Below are positions 1-11,311 of a DNA stretch of 64,000 nt, in pieces. The stretch covers positions 37,306,901-37,370,900 of the forward strand of contig OX387183.1 in NCBI GenBank assembly GCA_947561395.2. The letters run 5' to 3'. Under the pieces are notes generated by a model. It saw nothing but the letters and a program-made list of their open reading frames with translations, ran no database searches and was not told the origin of the DNA. Origin of the DNA: Buxus sempervirens (lineage: Eukaryota; Streptophyta; Magnoliopsida; Buxales; Buxaceae). Position 1 is the first letter of the stretch; each line of letters starts with the position of its first letter. The translations under genes and the position numbers were made by a program.

Positions 1-1590
1 GTGTGTGCAAAAATACTTAAAATATACGAGGCAGTGACATTTCCCCACCTTACTATACGAGGCGGTGAAAACTCCTTTATCAACGAAATCCGGTCAAATC
101 TCACCCGATTAGACACCGCACTCAGCCCAAATGCACATATGGGCACACCACCACACCATGGATGGATTTATTTTCCAGTTTTGTAATAAACTGCGTGGGG
201 TGACACGCACGAGGGAGGATGCGTGAATGATCCGACCATGAATGATTGAGTGAATGCGGATATTGCTTCTTCTTCTCCAAAACCTAGATCTATCTGGCAG
301 CCTACCCTTCTGATTCTTATGAACTGACTCTTGGGATGGTATTAGCACCTACGCTCCCGTGGCTTACCGGGGAAAGCAGGGTAAACCCATCCCCCCAATT
401 TTCTGGAGTCCATTAGCACCACTGGTTTCTTGCCGTGGCACGCGAGGATCCAGTACTGGTCTAGACCCTTGTAGGCGTATGTCTCGGGCTGGGTATCCTT
501 CCCCACCTAGCGTTTCTGAATGAACCACGTGTTTGTGATTGTGGGGGAGTGTGATGTGAATGATGAAATAAGAAGAAAAAAATCAAATTAAAACCCAAGA
601 GTCCATCAGGGGCAGCAACCCCCACTTTTTGCATCAAATTGATTAAACCCTAGATCATGGGCTACCTTGGCCTTAATTTAGGAAGCCAACCAAATTTTGA
701 TCAGGGGAACCACCCCAGATCCATGCATGGAGTCCTGCGAGCTGTGGGCCTCGACCCATTGAGTCCGCTGGAAGCACTCTGAGTCCAAGTCGGCCTTTTG
801 AGCAGATGAAAGCTAGCCAGATCAGATAATCAGATGAAAGCATGCCAGATCAGAGTAAGGGCACCAAACCCTAGATGTAGGAATTTGGCTTACCCACCTT
901 GAAGCAAATTTGTATCCTTCCTTTTGGCTCCCAACAGCCTTAAGGATGAATTCTTTGCAGATTTATGAGAACATCATGTAATTTTTGCCCTCGTTGGCAA
1001 GTTGTAAATTTGTTGGTCTGACATATGGAAATCAAAGGCAGATGAAAGAAAAGCTGACCGGGACTCAGCTGTGCTTCCATACACAAGTGTGTCTAGAAGT
1101 CGTGCCCCGCAGGGCACCAACCTTTTTTAGGATTGTGCACACACCCTTTTTGGTGTAATTTTCATATTCGTTTTTTGATACTGGATTTTTGAATGATAAT
1201 ATCATTTGGCCTTGGTTTTAATTTGGTGCAAGCATCTCCATGCATTGAGTGCACACACTTCAAAATCATTTGCACAAGCTTTTTTTTCAAATCATTTTCA
1301 AAAGAAATAATGCAAAAAATTTCCAAAGATCAAAGCTGCACCGGGAATGGTCCAACTTCCTGTGCCTCAATCAGATTCAGCTTAATCAGAGAAACTCATC
1401 AGCTGTGAACTAGCCTAAAATAATAAGTCAAGAAAAATCAAGGGTGAGTCTGACCCTTGCTGATGACTATCAGCCGAATTGAAAAGACCAAGAAAAGAAG
1501 AAATTTCAAATTCAAGTAAAGACTGAATGGGTCAAAATATCAAATCTCAGTCGGGGCTATTTTGGTGCTTCTACAGCCCCAGGAAATCAT
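1..1590 (+). other. G1 untranslated leader
   Basis: No coding sequence is seen. The stretch 100-1190 is clearly related to G2 leader sequence at 18000-18064 plus 45785-46780: shared phrases include the CACCACACCATGGATG segment, GGTGACACGCAC and GATCCATGCAT. Similarity fades around 1150-1200, where G2 goes on to ORF1 and G1 does not. Confidence 0.65.
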
Positions 1591-1591
1591 T

Positions 1592-1775
1592 TCATGTTTC
1601 CCTAAGAATGAGGACTCTCCAAAAAGCGAGGACTCTCCCAAACAGGGACTTCTTCCGAAAACCGGGACTTCCACCCAAACAGGGACTTTCCCCAAAATCA
1701 GGAACTTTTGCCCAAGACAGGGACTTCTTCCCAAACCGGGACTACCCCCAAAAAATCAGGGACTCTCCCCTTGCC
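1592..1775 (+). repeat. Short tandem repeat array 1 of G1 leader
   Basis: About ten imperfect copies of a 15-20 base word of the form GGGACTTCTTCCCAAAAC or GGACTCTCCC follow one another. A related word, AGGGACTCTCCCC, forms the 51-bp array of the inverted G3 remnant at 14040-14349 (read on the minus strand), so this is an old component of these leaders. Confidence 0.7.
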
Positions 1776-1914
1776 CCCAGATGGCGGCTAAAAAGAGATC
1801 AAAGTGAAAATTAATTCTTGCAAACTCCAAAAATTTTCAGAAATCAACTCTTGCAGTTTCCCAAAAATTTCATAAAAATCCATTCTTGCAGTTCCCAAAA
1901 TCAAAACAAATCTT

Positions 1915-2885
1915 CTTCCTTTACCTCCGAAGTGGCGGATAAGAGGAATCGTACCCCCGAAGTGGTGGTTCAAAATCTTCTTCCTTTACCTCCGAAGTGG
2001 CGATTCAAAATCTTCTTCCTTTACCTCCGAAGTGGCGGTTCAAAATCTTCTTCCTTTACCTCCGAAGTGGCGGTTAAAAGGAGTCCTTACCTCCGAAGTG
2101 GCGGTTCAAAATCTTCTTCTTCCTTTACCTCCGAAGTGGCGGTGAAGAGGAATCCAACCTCCGAAGTGGCGGTTCAAAATCTTCTTCCTTTACCTCCGAA
2201 GTGGCGGTGAAAAGGAATCCAACCTCCGAAGTGGCGGTTCAAAATCTTCTTCCTTTACCTCCGAAGTGGCGGTGAAAAGGAATCCAACCTCCGAAGTGGC
2301 GGTTCAAAATCTTCTCCCTTTACCTCCGAAGTGGTGGTGAAAAGGAATCCAACCTCCGAAGTGGCGGTTCAAAATCTTCTTCCTTTACCTCCGAAGTGGC
2401 GGTGAAAAGGAATCCAACCTCCGAAGTGGCAGTTCAAATCTTCTTCCTTTACCTCCGAAGTGGCGGTCAAAAGGAATCTTACCTCCGAAGTGGTGGTCCA
2501 AAATCTTCTTCCTTTACCTCCGAAGTGGCGGTTAAAAGGAATCATACCTCTGAAGTGGCGGTTCAAAATCATCTTCTTCCTTTACCTCCGAAGTGGCGGT
2601 TAAAAGGAGTCTTACCTCCGAAATGGCGGTCAAAATGAAACCTTACTCCCTTACCTCCGAAGTGGCGGTTCAAAATCTTCTTCCTTTGCCTCCGAAGTGG
2701 CGGTTAAAAGGGAATCCTCAACCTCCGAAGTGGCGGTCAAAACGAAACCTTATTTCCTTACCTCCGAAGTGGTGGTCAAAAAGAAATCCTCACCTCCGAA
2801 GTGGCGGTTGAGAGAAAATCATTACCTCCGGAGTGGCGGTTAAAAGAAACCTTCTTCCTTAACCTCCGAAATGGCGGTTAAAAGG
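1915..2885 (+). repeat. Large tandem array 2 upstream of G1 gag
   Basis: About 29 copies of a conserved core, CCTCCGAAGTGGCGGT, are spaced 27 to 42 bases apart. Linkers alternate between a TCAAAATCTTCTTCCTTTA type (spacing about 36) and a GAAAAGGAATCCAA type (spacing about 31), giving a dimeric unit of about 67 bases in the middle. The cores are almost invariant while linkers vary. Open frames across it give repetitive peptides but have no gag relationship. Confidence 0.9.
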
Positions 2886-2959
2886 GGAATCAAATAAAGG
2901 AAAATCAGCACAGACATGCAGTATATTTCATTGTAACATGCATTCCTTATACTGACTTG

Positions 2960-2979
2960 TCTATTTTTTGCCCTAAGGT
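2960..2979 (+). promoter_or_regulatory. Predicted 3' splice acceptor just upstream of G1 gag
   Basis: A T-rich tract (CTATTTTTTGCCCTAAG) ends in AG at 2976-2977 and is followed by GTACCAAGAT. G2 has the same arrangement at 52497-52498 (AAACAG followed by GTACCAAAAT), again just before gag. The shared acceptor-like junction is visible; use as a splice site is inference. Confidence 0.45.
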
Positions 2980-4447
2980 ACCAAGATTGCGTATCGCAGC
3001 CCATACCTCCTACGTTCAAGAAGAAGATTACAAATGGATGCTGCTGAAGGACTCGAGCAAGCGCCACCTCTCCCGCCTCATGGGAAAGAGGACATGGAAG
3101 GCCACCCTGTGATCGCTGGCCTTAATCAACAGATGGCCAACATGACCACCATGATGACTGCCATGATGTAGCAAATGGAGAGAATGCAAGCACCACAGCA
3201 GCTTGTACAGCCACCACCGCCGGTACCTCCGCCACAGCAGCCAGCACCTCCGGTGCAACAGCCACAACTAGAGCAACCACCACCAGTTCTCCCGCAGTTG
3301 AACCTACAGCCGCAAGAACCACAGATCCAGCATCGTTTGCCAGCTCAACCAGAACAGCCGTCACAAATTCCGGCACCCTTGGCCGTACCACCGCGGCAAG
3401 TAGTACCACAAGGAATGGGGCACGACGAAGAAGAGTGGTATCGAGCACAGGAAGCGGCAGGCATCACAGCCCAGATACAAGCAGATCTACAGGCATTAAA
3501 GGAACAAATGCAAAATGTGAACCGGGGCCCTATGTCGAAGGAAGCCTCGCTTGATAGATTGGGATTCTTCCCTAATTTGCAACTACCGCCCAAGTTCAAA
3601 TGTCCGGACTTCGTGAAGTTTGATGGAAGTGGCTGTCCACTATCGCACCTGAGGGCATACTACTGGGATATGTGCCAATACGCTTATGATGAGAGAATTA
3701 TGATCCAGTTCTTTCAGCGTTCATTGATAGGCTCAACTCAGAAATGGTTTGCCAGTCTAGACAGGAACCAAATTAGGACTTGGGACGACCTAGCTAGCAC
3801 ATTCCTTGAACACTTCAAGTTCAACACAGAGGTCTTACCCACTCGAATGGAGTTGCAAAAAATGACCAAGAAGAGCACTGAATCCATTCGGGAATATGCA
3901 AAGAGATGGCGAGAAATGGCCGGTATGGTGCAACCACCCATGTTGGAGAAGGAAATGGTGACATTGTTCATCTCAACGTTGGGGCAACCGTACTACACTT
4001 TGCTATTGGGGCAGTTTGCCGCCAGCTTTGCTGATCTAGTAGTGGTAGCAGACAGAATAGAAGATGGGGTGAAGTCCGGCAGAGTGGCTGGCTTTACAAC
4101 TGAGCAAAGAAGGACCCCTGTCACTGGAAGGGGCATGGATAGAAAGAGAGAGGACGAGCCCATCAACTACGTTCAGCAGAATAGGCCCTTCCACTTTTCA
4201 GCACCCGACAGAAGAGAAAATCGGAATAGTGGTCAAGGGGCACAACCCACATGGCAGCCGAGATGGACTAAGGAGGAATATCAAGCAAGGATGAACAGAG
4301 TGTTCACACCCCTACCTTATCCATTGTCAGAATTGCTGCCAACCCTATTAAAGAAGGGGTACTTGCAGAAGAAGCAGCCCACTCAACAGCCATCCAACAG
4401 TCGCTGCTACAACCCCAATGAGTGCTGTGAGTATCATATGGGAGCTC

Positions 4448-4452
4448 CCGGG
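4448..4452 (+). repeat. Left target-site duplication CCGGG
   Basis: CCGGG lies directly before the LTR start TGTAAGCACC and recurs at 7402-7406. Removing one copy and the LTR restores the gag frame. Confidence 0.95.
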
Positions 4453-4585
4453 TGTAAGCACCTTATTTTTGCACCCCTGGAATTGCTGAAAATGAAAACC
4501 CTGGCAGAAAGTCAAACCCCGAGGGGACAAAAGTTGACTTTTTGATTAAGTGATATTTAGAGGCCTCGCTTTATATCATTGGATA

Positions 4586-5026
4586 GAGAATCTCGACACG
4601 GTTCCAGCGCAACTGAGTTCGCAAGAATCGGAGTCCGAATGAGGGTTCTGCGGGCGGTCAAACTTGGGCGAAGCCAAAAGTTGACTTTCTACCAAAATCC
4701 GATCCAGAGGCCTTGCTTTATACCATTGGATAGAGAATCTTGACACGATCCCAACGCAACTGAGTTTGCAGGAATCGGAGTCCGGATGAAGGTTCTGCGG
4801 GCGGTCAAACTTGGGCGAAGCCAAAAGTTGACTTTTTGCCAAAATCCGATCCAGGTTCTTACCTCTAGGTCATGGGATAGGGGGCTCCGATACGATTCTA
4901 ACGCCACTGAGTTTGCCCAGATCGGAGTCCGGATGAAGAAAATATGAGCTGATGAAATTTCTGAGCAGTAAAACCGGCGAACTGCGCACGTGGCAAAAAG
5001 CTGCACACGTGGCGAGTTGCGCAGAA
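4586..5026 (+). repeat. 147-bp subrepeats in solo LTR copy 1
   Basis: The phrase GGATAGAGAATCTCGACACG or its variants has its GAGAAT position at 4586, 4733 and 4880, spacing exactly 147 each time. The third unit is diverged and runs into the G-box region. Confidence 0.85.
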
Positions 5027-5288
5027 AAATATCTCGGGGATCAAATCCATAAAAATCCAAACATTCAAAATATCCCAGGGACTAAATCTTTAAAAATCCA
5101 AGAATATCGGATTAAATTGAAAATAACCAGGGACTAAATCCGAAAATTCGGATTTTCCGACCAAACGAGCGGCCGCATTAATGGTTTTTTAATCATTCGG
5201 TCGCTCGCGCGAACGTGGCAGGGGGTATGCGCTCACCTTGAGGTGGGCGCCAAACTCGGCGGATACCCTCTGTACTCTTCTATAAAAG
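4987..5288 (+). promoter_or_regulatory. Promoter of solo LTR copy 1: paired G-boxes and TATA box
   Basis: Two CACGTGGC G-box/ABRE-type motifs lie at 4987-4994 and 5006-5013, with TATAAAAG at 5281-5288. The same order, paired CACGTGGC then TATA about 275-295 bases on, occurs in the LTRs at 38738 and 59850. G-boxes are known plant bZIP/bHLH binding sites; function here is inferred. Confidence 0.65.
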
Positions 5289-7302
5289 CCGCGCAGGGTT
5301 TCATTTCCAGAGGTTGGAAAATTTTTGTTCCGCGATTTTTGGGGTTCTGGACTTTTTTGGTTTCGGCATTTTTGTTTTGGGGTTAGGATTCGAGGGTTCG
5401 GATTGTTTTCCTGGGCTCGGGATTTTGAAGAAAAAGACCATACACACAGGTCCCCTCCCTTCCTCTTCTTCCTAGTCAAATCCGAAGGAGGCCGTGCTCT
5501 TGGTGTGAGAAGAAGGAGCCTTCCGCAGCAGCTCGTGAGCTCCAGGGAACCTCCGGCCTACTCTACAAAGACCTGGAACCAAGGTGAGCTCTCCATTTTC
5601 TTTTGTTAATATATATATATATAAATCAGGCTTCCCATGCATCTCTAACACCTTGTTTGTCATTGCTTGCTTGATTCGAAGGGGAGCATGTTCCCTCTGA
5701 TCTCATCTCTTGTATCCCGAATAAAGCCCCCCTTGTTCCCTTCTCCCTTATTCATATTCTGTTAATCCATGATGCTGCTAGTGTTTTAATTTTCTTCTGT
5801 TAGTGGTTTGTCTCGGATCTGGGGTTCCGAAGAGATTTGAGTCGGGGTGTTGAAGTCGAGCTGAGTTCGAAGGTATTCTGGGAGTCTAACGATCCCCAGA
5901 AATCAGTTACAGAACTTCAAAAACCTGTTTAAAAATAAAACAGGGAGCATCGGGTGTCCGCTGAGTTCGCGCGAAGCTTGCGCGAGGCTCACGCGAAGCT
6001 CGCGCGAGGCTCACGTCCACTTAGCGCGAAGCCCGCGCGAAGCTCGCGCGAGGCTCACGCCCACTTAGCGCGAAGCTCGCGCGAAGTTCCGCGCAAAGCT
6101 TGCGCGCGCGCTTTTTCGCGCTTCGCGGGTTTTTTGGTTCACTCGGCCCGCGCCGACCTCGCGCCTAGTGCCCGAGGTCGGCGCATACCCCTAAAAGCCT
6201 GCCGAAATGCTATATTTTTTAAAATTTCCGAAAATGCCCTTTTACTGTACCGCGGGGGGCTTTGCCCCCCGCACCCCCCAATCCTTTGTTCATTGCGCAT
6301 CCAACTCGTACCTTGGACCCAGCACAATGAGCCCATTTTTTCTTGATAGGGTGTCAATCTTGTGTATTTTCTCAGGTGATTATTGCTGAATGTGGGTTTT
6401 ATTTCCAAACCGAACCGGATGAACCAATAGGGTTTCCAGGTCACCCGGAAACCCAACATGGGGCTTGGTCCAACTTGGTTTCCAGTGGGCCTTCCAACGG
6501 GGCCCACCAAGCCCGACCAATTCATTTTGCTTAACTAAGATAATAAAAGATTTGAGTGGGCCAGACCACTTGAGGCCCACCCAAGCCCTAATTGGGACAT
6601 GCATGCTTAAATTAGATTGTGGTTTGGCCGAGACCACGGGCAGGGCCTATCGGGCCCACCAAGCCCATTAACCAACCAAGGTTAGGGTTCCAAAACCCTA
6701 ACTCGGGAAGTCTTGGGCTTTCAAGCCCAAGCCCAGGTAAAGGGCCCCAAGCCCAATGCTTGGCCCATCTTTGCAAAGGCTAATCAAGATAATCTGAAAC
6801 CACTTGGCAACCAATTGTGTGGCCCACTCAAGGGCCCACGAACAATCCCGGCCCACTTGTGCATAGAAATCAAATTTAATCAAACTTGGAATTTAAAATC
6901 AATTTACTTAAACCAAAGCCCAAAGGGCCTCTCAGGTTTAGACTGAGGCCCACCAGGGGATATGTGGGCTTAACCAAGCCCACCAAGGGACCCGTGGGCC
7001 TTCCAACGGGGCCCACCCAATCAGACTCACTTCATTCAATAATAAAAAGATAAAATCAAGTAAAGGGACCCACACCACTTTGGCGGTCCCACCAGACTTA
7101 ACTAAATAGAATGCTGGATTAGGAATCGGGTGAGTGAGAGACCAACTGAGTTGACTCAAACCAGGGAAACTTATGGGACCCGTCACTGGACGGGGTGGAC
7201 TGGGGTGTCTACGGACTTCCCCAGACCGCAACCGAGCCTCTACTTAGAATCTCAAAGCCGCAGACCAAAAGCCTTAGTAGAAAAACTTAGGCACCCAGGT
7301 GT

Positions 7303-7334
7303 CTGCCTGCACCCCATCAGGCAGTGGCGACTCC
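7303..7334 (+). other. U5 hairpin and primer-site-like motif
   Basis: Arms CTGCCTG (7303-7309) and CAGGCAG (7318-7324) enclose an 8-base loop and are followed at once by TGGCGACTCC (7325-7334), which resembles the true primer site at 17692. All long LTRs in the window carry this unit. Confidence 0.7.
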
Positions 7335-7401
7335 AAAAAAATCCCGAGGCGCGCGTCGTTTTGCGTGCGCCTCGTCGTGCGACCGAAATCCGGTGCGCAC
7401 A

Positions 7402-7406
7402 CCGGG
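7402..7406 (+). repeat. Right target-site duplication CCGGG
   Basis: Matches 4448-4452; gag resumes at 7407. Confidence 0.95.
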
Positions 7407-7565
7407 CATCACACCAACCGCTGCTGGGACTTGAAGCACGATGTGCAAGACCTGATCGACAACAAGCGCATCTCAGTTGATCCCCCGGTATCGACTCCTC
7501 CTGTGGCCATTACCACGAATCCTCTCCCGGACCACAATCGGGCGTCTTCAAGTGGCACCAACTGA

Positions 7566-10302
7566 ACAAGTTGGTAAAACTGCAAGGCAGAGAGCAATCC
7601 CAAAATCCAAAGTCTTCAAGTCTACCATGACCAGGATAAGTTGAACTTTGCTTTTTGCACCATGCATCCCTGGTAGGTGTGGTCGTTTTGTAAATATTTT
7701 AAATGCTTTTTACTTCCATGCAAGCTTTTGTAAAGAACCTTTTGAAAAACACAAAAAAAAAAAAAAGAAAATACCTTTTGAAAAATACAAGTGAGTGGTC
7801 GGTGATGACACTGCTCTGAGACCACACCCTTTTTGGCAATGACCACGATCATGGAAAAAATGCCAAGTTGCTCAAAGGTGTCCTTAGCCGGGTGCAGTAT
7901 GTTGTCCCATGAGAACCTTGACTGAGCCAAAGGTAATCATTTCCTGATCCAGACCATAATTTTATTCCTAAAAACCTACCTTTGCAATAGGGCAGGGCGA
8001 TCCTTGAGAGAAAAGAAAGAAAGAAAGTGAAAGTGCAAAAACCAGCTAAGGGCCGAGGCCGGCTTTAACATCATGTCTCTAAGAAAGGATGAGAGGCCAT
8101 CCTTCATGCATCCTAAATTTTAAGAACCGCTATTCAAAACACTTTGAGCTTGATCGTATTATTCGAATACTCGTGGTATGTCTAGCCACCCCACACTGGG
8201 GCAAAGCTACAAAAGAAAATAAAAAGGATAAATAGATTCTCAAATGAATTTGCATGAGCATTCCGAATTGTCACAACTTCTGCAAAAGGATGAAAGGCCA
8301 TCCTTGCTTTATTTCCCCAGTTTTCAAAGTCATATCGCTAGTCAAACTACTTGAGCCTAATTTTCTTTCTTCTAACCCACTGAGTCATGAGCCCTAAATC
8401 TAGCGCTGGGTAAAGAAGAGAAGACCTGAATGAGCAGAAACAAAGAAGAGAAAAAGAAAGCAGGAAATACACTAGGACTTGCTAATCAAGGCAAAAAGTC
8501 AAGATGATCCCAGAGCAAAGGACAAAAAAATAAAAAAAATAAAAAAAATGATAGAGCGAAAGCAAAAGAAAAAGGCAAAGGTCACAAAAGACCTCAAAAA
8601 GGAAAATGGAGGAAAGCAAAAGGTAATGGCAAAGCCCAAGCAGCCAAGAAAATGGTGGAACATGACTCGACCCATTTACAAAGAAACTTTGAGCCATATT
8701 CCCTTTCTTTCATAAACTAAAAACCTCAACCTTCGTTTCGTCCTATCAAAAAGTCCTTTCTGATTGCAGAAAATGTGACAATGGGATTCATGTAGATCTA
8801 TGATGAAGGAATCTAAAAAGAAGAACGAGCTTTGGCAAGTCACAGAGCAAAACTTGAAAATGAAAAGATAATAATTTGGGCCTTATATCCCTTCATTTCT
8901 CAGATTTAAAACCAAGGCGATGTTTCATCCTAATGTAAAGACCTCTCAGATCTATGGGACATGATGCACAAGTCGGCCAAAGTTGGGTCAAGGTGAGAGA
9001 AGACCAAAACTGGGAAAGGGAGAACATCCCTCGAGATGCCCCTCAATTTTCTAAACCTCTGCAAAGCCCCCCGATGGCGCAAGTCAGGAATTTCATGGGA
9101 ATGCGTGTCGAGCACACTGTCCCGAAACACCTCAAGCTAACAAGGCAATTCACCATGATCATTGGTCCCGCCTCTCTTTTAAAATCACTTGTACAAATAT
9201 TTGAAAACCTAAAAAAAAAAAAATTTTGTAAAATGCTTCATTTCAGTCGTTTGCACTTAAGTCATAAGTGCCTGCAATTTGAATTTTAGATACCTCACTA
9301 CTTTGTGAGAATTTTGTAGACCCAGGCAAGGCAAAGAAGCAAAAGAAATCAAGAAGTGTCAAAAAGTCAAGAGCAGAAGAAAGGCAGAGCGGAGAAAAGC
9401 CAATGCAATAATGCACTGGCAGGGGAATTGCGAAGACTTCATCCATCCCCAACAAATTCTTTTCCCCAAGTAGAGTCTCTGAGAAACCTGAAGCTGTATG
9501 TCAAGACCATGCCCAGTCTGAAGAGGCTGGTCTTGAAAAAGAAGGTCCAAAGCGAGAAGGCTCCCATAAGCAAGAAAGTGAAATGGTAGGGATTCCCACC
9601 AATCCCCAGTAGTGCCATCTCAAACCAGGAAGCCCCTACCTGATTGAAAACGGGGACTGGCAGAAGCATCCTTCCCCTTGGAAAAGAAGACCGTGAAAAG
9701 AAAGAACTGAAGAACTGAAGACACTCTCATGAAGAAGAAGACAAAAAGAAGAAATCTCCGGGCAAGATGGCCCCTTTTGTAAATTTTTTATTTTTCCACT
9801 TTTGTAAATAGAATAAGACAGGTGTGTGAGCTCCCTTGAGGCACCGAGCAGCGCTGAGAGCACCTCCTCACCAAGAGCATCTCCTCCTTCCTTCTTCATT
9901 CCTTCTAGTCCCTAATACAAACCCTTTGAAAAAAAAAAAATTTGTCCTCAAGAATCCCAAGCCTGAAAAAAGGATAAAAAGAAATCAAATCTGAAAACAC
10001 CTAAAAGCTTTAATGGAACAAATGAGAAAAGAAAAAATTGTTGAGTGCCTTACATCAACGTTGAAACAGGTTGGTGAGCTTAAGTCCAACCCCATCCTTT
10101 TAATTTGAATTTAAATCAGGAAGCCTGAAGTGGGCGAGCAAACTTCGAAATCTTAGTGGAAGCCTTTTGGTGTTTCCCTTCCATTGAAAAAACAATCGAC
10201 TAAGCTCGTCAATCATGTCGACAGAAATGCAAAGCGCAAAAACGAGGTTCTTCTTTTTCTTTGCCGTTCATCCCCAAGGTGACTCCGGCAAAGAGGGACT
10301 GC
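7566..10302 (+). other. G1 non-coding region between gag and 3' LTR
   Basis: About 2.7 kb without any recognisable pol domain in any frame. It is purine-rich in places (8440-8650, 9300-9800) with A-tracts, and holds short open frames with no family resemblance. Its last bases (CCGGCAAAGAGGGACTGC just before 10303) have the position and purine bias of a polypurine tract adjoining a 3' LTR. Loss of pol, or a non-coding replacement as in gag-only elements, would both explain it. Confidence 0.6.
10288..10302 (+). promoter_or_regulatory. Probable polypurine tract of G1
   Basis: GCAAAGAGGGACTGC lies directly before the 3' LTR start TGTAAGCACC. Plus-strand priming sites sit exactly there in LTR elements. 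The last four bases are not purine, so the call is moderate. Confidence 0.5.
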
Positions 10303-10417
10303 TGTAAGCACCTCATTTTTGCACCCCGGAAATGCCTAAAGTGAAAACCCTAACTGAAAAGTCAAACCTCGAGGGGGCAAAAGTTGACCTTTTTGTCAAG
10401 TGATAATTGACCACCTT

Positions 10418-10418
<1 letters not shown>

Positions 10419-10457
<39 letters not shown>
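10419..10457 (+). repeat. CT microsatellite
   Basis: About 19 uninterrupted CT units. More CT-rich and CATGCATG-rich low-complexity sequence follows at 10914-11290. Confidence 0.95.
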
Positions 10458-10460
<3 letters not shown>

Positions 10461-10708
10461 GGATAAAGAATCCCAACACGGTTCCAAAGCAACTGAGTTT
10501 GCTAGAATCGGAGTCCAGATGAAGGATTTATCAGCCGGTAAAACTTGACGGGGAGCAGAAATTGACTTTCTGTTAAACCCCAGATCAGGTGCCCAAACTT
10601 GTACCAGTGGACAGGTTATCCTGACACGATTCTAACACAACTAAGTTTGCTCGAATCGGAGTCCCGGATAATAAGTTATGGGCAAAACAAGAAACACTAA
10701 AAACTGCC

Positions 10709-11311
10709 CACGTGGCAAAAACAGTAGAGAAAACAGCAGAAAAAGGTGTCTGGGGGCAAAACCGTAAAATATCAGGACAATAAAAAATATCTGATGGCAT
10801 GTCTGTAATTACCAGGGGACGAATCTGTGAATATTAAGTTGATGTGAAAATAGCTCAGGGACTAATATGCAATTACCAAGAAAATCATCCCCACATGCTT
10901 AATTCCCCACCACATCTTTCTCTCCCTCTCTCTCCTCCATAACTCATCCCCCGCATGCTTAATTCCCCACCACATCTTCTTTCCCTCTCTCTCTCCTTCA
11001 TAAAGGCATGTTCCCCATGTGCACCCCCATTCACCATGCATGCAAGGACCTCTCTCTCTCTCCACCTCGTGAATATCCATGCATACATCATGCATAACCT
11101 CTCTCTCTCTCTCTCTCTCTCTTCCCCCATGATCACCCATGCACCTCTCTCTCTCCCTCATGATTAGTGTTCCCCATGTGCATCCCCTATGCATCATCCA
11201 TGCATGCATCACCTCATGCATCCTTCTCTCTCTCTCTTTCTCCTCCAAACACCTTTTCCCCATGCATGCATCATATGCATACACATCACACACACATCAC
11301 ATTATAAAAAG
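10709..11311 (+). promoter_or_regulatory. Promoter of G1 3' LTR
   Basis: One CACGTGGC (10709-10716) and TATAAAAAG (11303-11311), separated by a CT- and CATGCATG-rich low-complexity stretch that replaces the palindromic word cluster seen at this place in other LTRs. Confidence 0.55.

Larger units (their letters stand above)
4453..7401 (+). mobile_element. Solo LTR (family A, copy 1), 2949 bp, inside G1 gag
   Basis: It starts TGTAAGCACC and ends GTGCGCACA, flanked by a perfect 5-bp duplication CCGGG. No internal region or second LTR is present, so it is a solo LTR left by LTR-LTR recombination. In order it shows 147-bp subrepeats (4586-5026), two G-boxes, a TATA box (5281), a leader with donor-like AG|GTGAG (after 5583), a TA microsatellite near 5610, a GCGCGAAGC word cluster (5945-6186), two GGGCCTTCCAACGGGGCCC blocks (near 6486 and 6994), and a hairpin plus primer-site-like motif (7303-7334). 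Confidence 0.95.
3034..7565 (+). pseudogene. gag: G1 gag (Ty3/gypsy capsid protein), interrupted by a stop and by a solo LTR
   Basis: The ATG at 3034 opens a frame that hits TAG at 3169-3171 and then continues to 4452. It contains a proline/glutamine-rich N-terminal segment, the retrotransposon gag core (about 3589-4080, from LPPKFKCPDF through ESIREYAKRW to LLLGQFAASF) and a basic region. At 4453 a solo LTR is inserted. After the duplicated CCGGG, the frame resumes at 7407 in register with HHTNRCWDL, part of a Cys/His knuckle, and ends at the TGA at 7563-7565. G2 gag has the matching uninterrupted C-terminus. Gag would form the virus-like particle and package RNA. Without the insertion it would be about 510 residues. 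It is not functional as it stands. Confidence 0.88.

Noticed and set aside
1818..2811. Open frames giving repetitive peptides (SEVAV, PPKWR) across the G1 array
   Set aside because: They follow from the tandem repeat, occur in several frames and both strands, and have no gag or other family resemblance.
5169..5176. NotI site GCGGCCGC, possible vector remnant
   Set aside because: The equivalent positions in the LTRs at 38738 and 59850 read GAGCGGCGGC, so it is native LTR sequence with one change.
5954..6346. Ala/Arg-rich open frame of 130 residues
   Set aside because: Produced by the GCGCGAAGC word cluster and not preserved in the related LTRs.
10862..11293. Minus-strand open frame rich in Arg-Glu
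   Set aside because: Artefact of CT/GA low-complexity sequence inside an LTR promoter region.
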